Of a stretch of 7,561 bases of DNA, positions 1 to 5,484 are shown in pieces. How positions within the stretch are numbered: position 1 is the stretch's first letter; each line of letters opens with the position of its first letter. The position numbers and the translations under genes are program-made. The DNA is from Chloroflexota bacterium (GTDB lineage: Bacteria; Chloroflexota; Anaerolineae; Anaerolineales; UBA11858). A model generated the notes under the pieces. That model saw only the letters and a list, made by a program, of their open reading frames with translations, was not told where the DNA came from and made no database searches. The DNA is taken from positions 1-7,561 of the forward strand of contig DAOUWT010000118.1 in NCBI GenBank assembly GCA_030666985.1, in the 5' to 3' direction.

Positions 1-1217
1 CAGAGTTCATTCAACTTATCGCAGATGGAAAATTTTCAGACGCGGCCAAGAAAATCAAAGAGACAAATACTCTCCCCGCCGTTTGCGGGCGTGTCTGTCC
101 CCAAGAAGAACAATGTGAAGTAGTCTGTGTCCTTGGCAAGATAGATGATCCTGTTGCCATTGGACGCCTGGAACGCTTTGCGGCCGACTACGAACGCGAA
201 CATGACGACGTTGAAGTACCAGAAGTACTCCCTTCTACCGGCAAAAAGGTCGCCGTGGTTGGTTCCGGCCCGTCTGGAATCACCGTTGCCTACGAACTTC
301 TTCTGAAAGGACACGCAGTCACTGTCTTCGAAGCCTTGCATAAAATGGGCGGCGTTCTAGTTTACGGTATTCCTGAATTCCGTCTTCCCAAGGCCATTGT
401 TGCTGCTGAAATTCAAACTATAAAGGACTTGGGCGCGGAAATCAAACTCAATATGCTGATTGGGAAAACTAAGACCGTTGACCAACTCTTAGAAGAAGAT
501 GGTTTTGACGCCGTTTTCCTTGGTACCGGAGCGGGACTACCCATGTTCCTCAACCTGCCGGGGGAAAACCTCAACGGCGTTTCTTCAGCCAACGAATTCC
601 TGACCCGCGTCAACCTCATGAAGGCCTACCGGGAAGATTATGTCACCCCTGTCAAGGTGGGCAAAAAAGTAGCCGTAATTGGGGCTGGCAATGTGGCCAT
701 GGACTCAGCCCGTTCTGCTTTGCGTGTTGGCGGAGATGATACAGACGTGAGCATTGTCTACCGTCGCTCACGGGAAGAAATGCCGGCCCGTGAAGAAGAG
801 ATCGAACATGCCGAAGAAGAAGGCATCATCTTCAATCTCCTCACCAATCCTGTGCGCTTCATTGGCGATGACAAGGGCTACGTAAGAGCTATAGAATGCG
901 TCAAGATGGAATTAGGCGAACCCGACGACTCTGGCCGGCGCCGCCCCATCCCTATCGAAGGCTCCGAGCACATTGTCGAAGCTGATACGGTGATAGTAGC
1001 TCTCGGCACTAGACCCCGCACCTTCATAGCTGACACCACCCCCGACCTGGAAACATCTAAGTGGGGCACTTTCATTGCCGAAGACGAAACCGGCGCGACC
1101 TCGAAAGCGGGCGTGTTTGCCGGCGGAGACATCGTCACCGGTTCCGCAACCGTCATCCTCGCCATGGGCGCGGGACGGGATGCGGCTCAGGCTATTGATG
1201 AATATTTGAAAGAGTGA
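1..1217 (+). CDS. gltA: NADPH-dependent glutamate synthase small subunit-type oxidoreductase (GltA/GltD/NfnL family), 5'-truncated
   Basis: The frame is open from base 3 at the window edge to the TGA at 1215-1217, giving 404 residues of a family usually about 450-480 long, so roughly 50-60 N-terminal residues with the first cysteine group lie outside. The fragment opens inside the N-terminal iron-sulfur domain, with CGRVCPQEEQCEVVC at fragment residues 28-42. Then come an FAD-binding GSGPSG (87-92), GGVLVYGIPEFRLPK (about 116-130), the NADPH-site GAGNVAMD (227-234), VYRRSREEMPAR (about 252-263) and the C-terminal flavin motif GVFAGGDIVTGSAT. Family members pass electrons between NAD(P)H and an iron-sulfur/flavin partner: the glutamate synthase large subunit, or the small subunit of the bifurcating transhydrogenase NfnSL. 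The partner gene would lie upstream, so these roles cannot be separated here. The GTG at 255 is an internal valine codon of the FAD motif, not a start. A strong terminator follows about 100 bases downstream, so this is the last gene of its unit. Confidence 0.93.
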   Translation, partial: EFIQLIADGKFSDAAKKIKETNTLPAVCGRVCPQEEQCEVVCVLGKIDDPVAIGRLERFAADYEREHDDVEVPEVLPSTGKKVAVVGSGPSGITVAYELLLKGHAVTVFEALHKMGGVLVYGIPEFRLPKAIVAAEIQTIKDLGAEIKLNMLIGKTKTVDQLLEEDGFDAVFLGTGAGLPMFLNLPGENLNGVSSANEFLTRVNLMKAYREDYVTPVKVGKKVAVIGAGNVAMDSARSALRVGGDDTDVSIVYRRSREEMPAREEEIEHAEEEGIIFNLLTNPVRFIGDDKGYVRAIECVKMELGEPDDSGRRRPIPIEGSEHIVEADTVIVALGTRPRTFIADTTPDLETSKWGTFIAEDETGATSKAGVFAGGDIVTGSATVILAMGAGRDAAQAIDEYLKE

Positions 1218-1316
1218 GCGAGTGTGCAAGGGGCAAGAGGCAACACGGGATAGTTATTTCCTTGCGACTCCCTAAGCAACTACAAAACTAATAAACTGAC
1301 CAACTAATGCCCTACG

Positions 1317-1350
1317 AGCCTCCTGAGAGATTTCAGGAGGCTTTTTCCTT
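1317..1350 (+). terminator. Rho-independent terminator of the gltA-like gene
   Basis: A perfect 10-bp stem, AGCCTCCTGA (1317-1326) with TCAGGAGGCT (1333-1342), encloses a 6-base loop and runs into TTTTT then CCTT. It lies about 100 bases after the gltA stop and about 85 bases before the gyrA -10, so it insulates gyrA from upstream transcription. The stretch 1218-1316 holds no gene or other signal that I can support. Confidence 0.92.
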
Positions 1351-1431
1351 GTGGGCAAGATATGGAAGCGAACGTCTGGTCATTTTTACCACTATTTTCC
1401 GCTTATTAGAGACGTTTTTCGGCCTAAGAGT

Positions 1432-1439
1432 GGTATAAT
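1432..1439 (+). promoter_or_regulatory. gyrA promoter, consensus extended -10
   Basis: TGGTATAAT (1431-1439) is a consensus TATAAT with the TG dinucleotide of an extended -10. No good -35 hexamer stands 16-18 bases upstream; GACGTT at 1411-1416 is the nearest and is poor, as is common for extended -10 promoters. Transcription would start near 1446, leaving a leader of about 90 bases before the gyrA ATG. An A/T-rich stretch just downstream (1448-1457) could supply a second -10 (TATATA or TATAAA). This is a sequence-based prediction. Confidence 0.65.
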
Positions 1440-1470
1440 TACGAGGGTATATATAAAAGTGGCGCACGTG

Positions 1471-1516
1471 GGTAGTTCGGTAGTTGGCCAAACACAAGAC
1501 GTTTGGCTTGGTAGTT
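1471..1516 (+). promoter_or_regulatory. Structured gyrA leader: three GGTAGTT repeats and a hairpin
   Basis: The predicted gyrA leader carries GGTAGTT three times (1471-1477, 1479-1485, 1510-1516). Between the second and third copies is a perfect 7-bp hairpin, GCCAAAC (1487-1493) with GTTTGGC (1501-1507) around a 7-base loop. The hairpin ends about 15 bases before the ribosome-binding site. There is no T-run after it, so it is not a terminator. A regulatory role, by protein binding or by control of ribosome access, is inference only; the repeats and pairing are directly visible. Confidence 0.4.
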
Positions 1517-1522
1517 GGAGCA

Positions 1523-1528
1523 AAAGGA
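1523..1528 (+). promoter_or_regulatory. Ribosome-binding site that fixes the gyrA start
   Basis: AAAGGA ends six bases before the ATG at 1535. The frame could be extended upstream to a TTG at 1484, but that codon lies inside the leader hairpin region and has no such site, so ATG 1535 is the better start. Confidence 0.75.
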
Positions 1529-1534
1529 ATTTAT

Positions 1535-4009
1535 ATGGACATTGGCTCAATAAAAACCATTAACATCGATCAAGAAATGCGCTCATCCTATCTCGATTAC
1601 GCGATGAGCGTTATTGTGGCCCGGGCTTTGCCTGATGCGCGGGATGGTCTAAAACCCGTCCACCGGCGTATCCTTTACGCCATGCACGATATGGGCATTC
1701 GCTCCAACAGCTCCCATAAAAAATCTGCCCGCATCGTAGGAGAGGTATTAGGGAAATACCATCCCCACGGAGACAGTGCGGTTTACGATTCCATGGTGCG
1801 GATGGCCCAAAATTTTTCCATGCGCTACCCGCTGGTCGATGGGCAAGGGAACTTTGGCTCCATTGATGGAGACAGTCCAGCCGCCATGCGTTATACCGAA
1901 GCCCGCATGGATTCCATAGCCGAGGAAATGCTCACCGACATCAAAAAAGACACCGTCGATTTTGCAGACAACTTCGACGGTAGCCTCCAAGAGCCAAGCG
2001 TCCTCCCCGCCCGGTTGCCTAACCTACTTCTCAACGGCGCGGCTGGGATTGCCGTCGGCATGGCCACTAACATCCCCCCACACAACCTGAACGAACTGGC
2101 CGCCGGCATCAATTACATGATCGATAATTATGAGAACATCCAGCAAATCACAGTAGAGGATCTTCTACAACACATCCCCGGGCCCGACTTCCCTACCGGA
2201 GGTACCATCATCGGAGAAGATGGCATTCGCCAGGCTTATGTCACAGGACGAGGGCGAATCACCCTTCGAGGACGGGCCCACATCGAAGAGATCGGCGCCA
2301 CAAGCCGCTTCAGAATTGTTATCACCGAAATCCCCTATCAACTTAAAAAGACCACCCTTATCGAACGCATTGCCGGCCTGGTTCGGAACGGGAAAATCAA
2401 GGACATCTCTGACCTGAGAGACGAATCTGACCGGGATGGGATGAGCATCATCATCGAACTCAAGCGCACGGCTCAACCCCGCAAGGTACTTTACCAACTC
2501 TATAAATATTCCTCTCTCCAAACCACCTTTGGAGCGCAGTTGCTGGCCCTCATTGACGGGGAACCCCGTTTACTCTCCCTCAAGCAAGCCCTCCGCATTT
2601 ACATTGACCACCGCCTGGGCATCATCCAACGCCGCACGCAACACGAGCTAAACAAAGCTGAAGCGCGGGCGCATATCTTGCAGGGATTGCTCACCGCCCT
2701 GGCACACCTCGACGAAGTCATCGACACCATCCGCAACGCCGCCGATGCAAACGCCGCCCAAGAAGCATTGATGACCCGCTTCGAACTGAGCGAAGCTCAA
2801 GCCCTGGCCATCTTGGATATGAAACTCCGCCGTCTGGCAGCCCTGGAGCGACAACAAATCGAAGAAGAACACAAAGACCTCTTGGATCTCATTCAATACC
2901 TGAACGGCCTACTTGCCAGCCAAACCCAACAATTGGACATTGTCAGAGAAGATCTCGCCGAATTGGTGGAAAAATACGGAGACGAACGCCGCACCGACAT
3001 TGCCCCTGATGCTGAAAAAGACATCAACGAAGAAGACTTAGTGCCCGATAAACCAATCCTTATCAGCATTACCGAACGAGGCTACATCAAGCGCGTTATG
3101 GCCAGCACTTTCCGCTCCCAACAGCGAGGAGGCATTGGAGTCAAAGGACACACCACTCGCCAAGAAGACGAGTTGATGGAAATAATCTCCGCTCGCACCC
3201 TGGACACCTTGCTGTTTTTCTCTGACCGGGGCAAAGTTTATTCCTCGAAAGCTTATCGCATCCCCGATGCCAGCCGCATCGGGCGAGGCTTGCCCATTGT
3301 CAATGTGCTCGATATTGACCCCAACGAAAAAATCACGGCCATTGTTCCTGTAGCCGACTTCGAAGAAGCCAAATACTGCACCATGGCCACCCAACAAGGA
3401 ATGATCAAACGTGTCTCCCTCTCGAAGTTCGCCGATGTCCGCCCCTCGGGGCTTATTGCTATCTCCCTCAAGGATGGCGACAAACTTGGCTGGGTTCGAC
3501 TTTCGAGCGGAAAGGAAGAGATTTGCTTTATCACTCAAAATGGTTACACCCTCCGCTTCGAAGAGAGCGAAGTCCGCCCCATGAAAAGACCCGCCATAGG
3601 TGTAATTGGCATCCACCTCCGTGCGGGTGACAAAGTCATCGGTATGGAAATCTCTGAAAACGGAGGCCATTTACTGACAATTAGCCAAGAAGGCTTCGGC
3701 AAGAGGACACCCCTGGGAGATTACCCCATCCGTGGTCGAGCGACCATGGGCGTTCTCACCACCGATAAAAACGCCTTCCCAGAAATCGGGCAGATCGCCG
3801 TTGCTCGGGTCGTCCAGCCGGAAAAAGATTCCATCACCATCATCTCTACCGACGGTACAGTCATGCGCACCCCGGTCAAGGATATAGCCCAATATAATCG
3901 CGTCGCACGGGGAGTGAAGATCATGCAATTGCGCGAGGGAGATCAAGTAGCCTCCATGGCTCGTTTCACAACTTCCGAATTTCATAAATCAGATGATGAT
4001 GAAGAATAA
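1535..4009 (+). CDS. gyrA: DNA gyrase subunit A
   Basis: GyrA is the DNA-cutting and wrapping subunit of the A2B2 gyrase, which uses ATP hydrolysed by GyrB to introduce negative supercoils. The 824-residue product is of usual family length. Its N-terminal breakage-reunion domain begins with the family signature LDYAMSVIVARALPDARDGL. The quinolone-resistance region reads KYHPHGDSAVYD, with Ser81 and Asp85 at the E. coli Ser83/Asp87 positions, meaning the common sensitive-type residues. The catalytic tyrosine is Tyr120 in AAMRYTE (codon 1892-1894). A tower and coiled-coil section extends to about residue 490, then comes the beta-pinwheel C-terminal domain. That domain carries a GyrA box, QQRGGIG (529-535), which marks it as gyrase and not topoisomerase IV ParC, although two positions differ from the QRRGGKG consensus. 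The tail ends in an acidic SDDDEE. gyrB is not next to it in this window. ATG 1535 was chosen for its ribosome-binding site. Confidence 0.97.
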   Translation: MDIGSIKTINIDQEMRSSYLDYAMSVIVARALPDARDGLKPVHRRILYAMHDMGIRSNSSHKKSARIVGEVLGKYHPHGDSAVYDSMVRMAQNFSMRYPLVDGQGNFGSIDGDSPAAMRYTEARMDSIAEEMLTDIKKDTVDFADNFDGSLQEPSVLPARLPNLLLNGAAGIAVGMATNIPPHNLNELAAGINYMIDNYENIQQITVEDLLQHIPGPDFPTGGTIIGEDGIRQAYVTGRGRITLRGRAHIEEIGATSRFRIVITEIPYQLKKTTLIERIAGLVRNGKIKDISDLRDESDRDGMSIIIELKRTAQPRKVLYQLYKYSSLQTTFGAQLLALIDGEPRLLSLKQALRIYIDHRLGIIQRRTQHELNKAEARAHILQGLLTALAHLDEVIDTIRNAADANAAQEALMTRFELSEAQALAILDMKLRRLAALERQQIEEEHKDLLDLIQYLNGLLASQTQQLDIVREDLAELVEKYGDERRTDIAPDAEKDINEEDLVPDKPILISITERGYIKRVMASTFRSQQRGGIGVKGHTTRQEDELMEIISARTLDTLLFFSDRGKVYSSKAYRIPDASRIGRGLPIVNVLDIDPNEKITAIVPVADFEEAKYCTMATQQGMIKRVSLSKFADVRPSGLIAISLKDGDKLGWVRLSSGKEEICFITQNGYTLRFEESEVRPMKRPAIGVIGIHLRAGDKVIGMEISENGGHLLTISQEGFGKRTPLGDYPIRGRATMGVLTTDKNAFPEIGQIAVARVVQPEKDSITIISTDGTVMRTPVKDIAQYNRVARGVKIMQLREGDQVASMARFTTSEFHKSDDDEE

Positions 4010-4056
4010 GTGTCATTGAATGAAGAATGACGCCTCACTGTCACCCCATTAACTCC

Positions 4057-4095
4057 AAAGACCGCCCAATTATGCTGGGCGGTCTTTTGCTTTTA
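4057..4095 (+). terminator. Rho-independent terminator of gyrA
   Basis: A perfect 12-bp stem, AAAGACCGCCCA (4057-4068) with TGGGCGGTCTTT (4076-4087), has a 7-base loop and is followed by T-rich sequence (TTTTGCTTTT). It lies 48 bases after the gyrA stop. The stem is symmetrical, so it could also weakly stop minus-strand transcription arriving from the convergent genes, although the T-run on that side is only three bases. Confidence 0.93.
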
Positions 4096-4207
4096 TGCAC
4101 CCGCTAGTAGTCATCGGCGGAAATCCATCGAGGGTTTTTCACGCTCGCGAAGGATCGGCAGATCCTGAGCTACAACTTGCCACAAGAGGAATAATCACCG
4201 TATGTTA

Positions 4208-4245
4208 GTGGTGCATTGCATCCGCTTTTGGATGCGTTGCACCAC
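4208..4245. repeat. Long imperfect inverted repeat (hairpin)
   Basis: GTGGTGCATTGCATCC (4208-4223) faces GGATGCGTTGCACCAC (4230-4245) across a 6-base loop, GCTTTT. Fourteen of sixteen positions pair by Watson-Crick rules; of the other two, one is a T-G wobble on the plus strand and one is a mismatch. Neither strand has a T-run after it, so it is not a standard terminator. It may be a palindromic dispersed element or an RNA structure. Confidence 0.7.
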
Positions 4246-4264
4246 GAGTCTGCCTGTGAGACCC

Positions 4265-4321
4265 GAACTGCAATTATTATGCCCCAACAGGGTACGCACT
4301 TTCCCAAGTGCAATGCAGTTC
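4265..4321. repeat. Branched inverted-repeat structure downstream of the small minus-strand gene
   Basis: An outer 8-bp stem, GAACTGCA (4265-4272) with TGCAGTTC (4314-4321), encloses a perfect 6-bp hairpin, GCACTT-TCCC-AAGTGC (4296-4311), and a possible weak CCC-AACA-GGG (4283-4292). On the minus strand it begins 26 bases after the stop of the 75-residue gene, so it may protect that transcript's 3' end. It lacks a terminator T-run. It also contains TGCAATGCA (4309-4317), the exact reverse complement of TGCATTGCA at 4212-4220, so the two structures could pair with each other. Confidence 0.55.
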
Positions 4322-4347
4322 TGCCACCATGATTTTGAGCAACTATT

Positions 4348-4575
4348 CTAAAAGAAAGGCAGGGTAATTTTGTTAGTGACCAACAAACAAAACGAACTAA
4401 TAACACAAATCATCATAAACAACATGAACACGAGCACAAAACGCTGAACCGGGGTCATGCCTAAAAAAGGCCCTGAAGAGTTACCTGATTGCTCCTCAGT
4501 TTCTTCGAATTCATCTTCTTCTTCGAGAAAATCAAAACCATCCCCAAACTCGTTTCTGAAATCATCTGTGGACAT
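4348..4575 (-). CDS. Small acidic single-pass membrane protein, function unknown
   Basis: The 75-residue product has two parts. Residues 1-28 are very acidic, with 14 Asp/Glu and phenylalanines spaced between them (positions 6, 10, 14, 16, 23). After a Ser/Gly/Asn-rich linker (29-35) comes GMTPVQRF (39-46) and one hydrophobic membrane segment at about 46-66, then a short tail NKITLPFF. There is no cleavable signal peptide. ATG 4575 is preferred because AGGAG lies six bases upstream; the TTG at 4581 would touch that site. It follows birA on the same strand after a 41-base gap but has its own promoter candidate. It resembles short conserved hypothetical proteins that I associate with Anaerolineae, from memory and without a search. 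I assign no function. The ribosome-binding site, composition and membrane segment argue that it is a real gene. Confidence 0.75.
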   Translation of the reverse strand: MSTDDFRNEFGDGFDFLEEEDEFEETEEQSGNSSGPFLGMTPVQRFVLVFMLFMMICVISSFCLLVTNKITLPFF

Positions 4576-4581
4576 ATTCAA

Positions 4582-4586
4582 CTCCT
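4582..4586 (-). promoter_or_regulatory. Ribosome-binding site of the small membrane-protein gene
   Basis: On the minus strand AGGAG is followed by six bases (TTGAAT) and then ATG at 4575. This decides the start in favour of the ATG over the in-frame TTG two codons earlier. Confidence 0.75.
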
Positions 4587-4608
4587 GGACAACGCTTAAC
4601 CTAAAAGT

Positions 4609-4636
4609 AGTGTAGCCTATTTTGGGGAGATGTCAA
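4609..4636 (-). promoter_or_regulatory. Predicted promoter of the small membrane-protein gene
   Basis: On the minus strand a perfect -35 hexamer, TTGACA (4636-4631), is followed after 16 bases by TACACT (4614-4609), which keeps the most conserved -10 positions (TA at the start, T at the end). The -35 lies inside the last codons of birA. Transcription would start near 4602 and give a leader of about 27 bases containing the AGGAG site. The small gene may therefore be expressed independently of birA, or from both. Confidence 0.5.
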
Positions 4637-5414
4637 CCGCCCGGATGCGTATCTCGCCCACTTGGAAGGATTGCTCCTCCCCGGGACCTATCCTCAGCCT
4701 CAACGACCCGTCCAGATTGAGGCCCAGCACCCGCCCCTCAACGTGGGAGCCACCCCCAGCGTCCAACCGGACTCGCTCTCCCTTGAAGGCCAAATTCTCT
4801 TCCCAGGCCCGGAGCACGCCGCCCGAGTTCAGGCGCGGGTACCAATCTAAAAGTTCGGACAAGACATTGGCCAGCAACTCCGGCCGGGAGACCTCTCCTC
4901 CATGCTCTGTTACTACGCTGGTGGCCGGGAAATTCAAATCCTCACTCGGCGGGACAGACTCCGGGAAGACATTGATGCCTATCCCCAGGATCACCCCTCG
5001 CAGCCTGTTACCGATCCAATGAAGCTCCGGCAATATCCCGGCTATTTTTTTCCCGTTTACCAGGACATCGTTAGGCCATTTCAATTCAGCCGGGAGAGCA
5101 TAGTTTACCTGCAAAGCCTTGCACACAGCGACGCCGCCTAAACCGCTTAGCAGTCCCAGCCCTGGAGCAATGTCCCCGCCCCCAGGGCGCAGAATCACGC
5201 TAAAGGCCAGGGCCACGCCCCGGGGGGTGATCCATCCCCGGCCGCTGCGCCCCCGCCCCTCGGTTTGCTCATCTGCCAGGACGAGAGAAAGATCGGGGAC
5301 GCCTTCATCCAACAAACCTGCCGCGATGTCATTCGTTGAGCCTGCCTGATCGTAATAATATTGCCGCCCAAGGGGTAAATCCTCGAGGGCTGCTTTCCAC
5401 AATTTTTCTTGCAT
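4617..5414 (-). CDS. birA: Biotin--[acetyl-CoA-carboxylase] ligase, without DNA-binding domain
   Basis: The enzyme activates biotin with ATP to biotinyl-AMP and attaches it to the lysine of biotin carrier proteins in carboxylases. The 265-residue product has the catalytic-domain motifs in order: GSTND (25-29), the adenylate-binding loop GRGRSGRGW (53-61), KWPND (112-116) and KKIAGILPE (122-130), whose Lys123 matches the catalytic lysine region of E. coli BirA. GVILGIGINV follows, then a small C-terminal SH3-like domain from about residue 215 (FKGERVRL). There is no N-terminal helix-turn-helix, so it is a monofunctional ligase and should not act as a biotin-operon repressor. The start is ATG 5414, where homology begins shortly after. 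An upstream in-frame TTG at 5435 falls in the terminator T-run and is unlikely. No Shine-Dalgarno sequence precedes ATG 5414; an extended -10 lies just ahead of it, suggesting a leaderless transcript. Confidence 0.93.
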   Translation of the reverse strand: MQEKLWKAALEDLPLGRQYYYDQAGSTNDIAAGLLDEGVPDLSLVLADEQTEGRGRSGRGWITPRGVALAFSVILRPGGGDIAPGLGLLSGLGGVAVCKALQVNYALPAELKWPNDVLVNGKKIAGILPELHWIGNRLRGVILGIGINVFPESVPPSEDLNFPATSVVTEHGGEVSRPELLANVLSELLDWYPRLNSGGVLRAWEENLAFKGERVRLDAGGGSHVEGRVLGLNLDGSLRLRIGPGEEQSFQVGEIRIRAVDISPK

Positions 5415-5420
5415 AGGTCT

Positions 5421-5429
5421 ATTGTAACA
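5421..5429 (-). promoter_or_regulatory. Predicted birA promoter (extended -10, leaderless arrangement)
   Basis: On the minus strand TGTTACAAT (5429-5421) matches the extended -10 form TGnTATAAT at all but one position. Six bases (AGACCT) separate it from the ATG at 5414, so transcription would be expected to start at or next to the A of the start codon. No recognisable -35 is present; that region is occupied by the ftsH terminator stem. Confidence 0.5.
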
Positions 5430-5461
5430 AAACAAAAAAGGGACGAGTTTCCCCGTCCCTT
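5430..5461 (-). terminator. Rho-independent terminator of ftsH
   Basis: On the minus strand an 8-bp stem, AAGGGACG (5461-5454) with CGTCCCTT (5445-5438), encloses an 8-base loop and is followed by a T-rich tract, TTTTTTGTTTTGTT. It begins 23 bases after the ftsH stop and ends within about 20 bases of the birA ATG, so it separates the two genes transcriptionally. Confidence 0.88.
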
Positions 5462-5484
5462 GATTATCGTCATTTCAACAAGAT

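Larger units (their letters stand above)
4096..4347. other. Non-coding spacer between convergent genes, rich in inverted repeats
   Basis: No supportable gene lies in these 252 bases. The one longer frame through it (minus strand, about 4170-4406) has no ribosome-binding site, runs into the small membrane-protein gene and has no recognisable motif. The spacer contains a small palindrome, AGGATC-GGCA-GATCCT (4151-4166), the long hairpin 4208-4245 and the branched fold 4265-4321. The density of pairing suggests dispersed-repeat remnants or a structured 3' end for the minus-strand transcript; the sequence alone does not decide. Confidence 0.6.

Noticed and set aside
255..1217. A complete 320-residue oxidoreductase starting with GTG at 255
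   Set aside because: The frame continues upstream to the window edge with the family's cysteine motif in place, and GTG 255 is an internal valine of the FAD-binding motif. The gene is truncated by the window, not short.
1459..1528. Possible tRNA-like fold in the gyrA leader (GGTAGTT next to a 7-base loop hairpin)
   Set aside because: The middle stem is seven pairs, not five; no acceptor stem closes the region and no T-arm consensus follows.
1484..1534. Longer GyrA starting at TTG 1484
   Set aside because: No ribosome-binding site precedes it and it overlaps the leader hairpin. ATG 1535 has AAAGGA at proper spacing and begins where family similarity begins.
1351..1563. A 70-residue frame across the gyrA promoter and leader
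   Set aside because: It has no ribosome-binding site or recognisable domain, spans the terminator tail and promoter, and overlaps the gyrA start in another frame.
3038..3670. A 210-residue minus-strand frame inside gyrA
   Set aside because: It lies entirely antisense to conserved gyrA coding sequence, has no ribosome-binding site or recognisable domain, and is a shadow of the codon bias of gyrA.
1535..4009. Topoisomerase IV subunit A (ParC) instead of GyrA
   Set aside because: A recognisable GyrA box with the RGG.G core is present at the expected place in the C-terminal domain, which ParC lacks.
4170..4406. A 78-residue minus-strand frame covering the structured spacer
   Set aside because: It has no ribosome-binding site, overlaps the better supported small membrane-protein gene, and consists mostly of inverted-repeat sequence.
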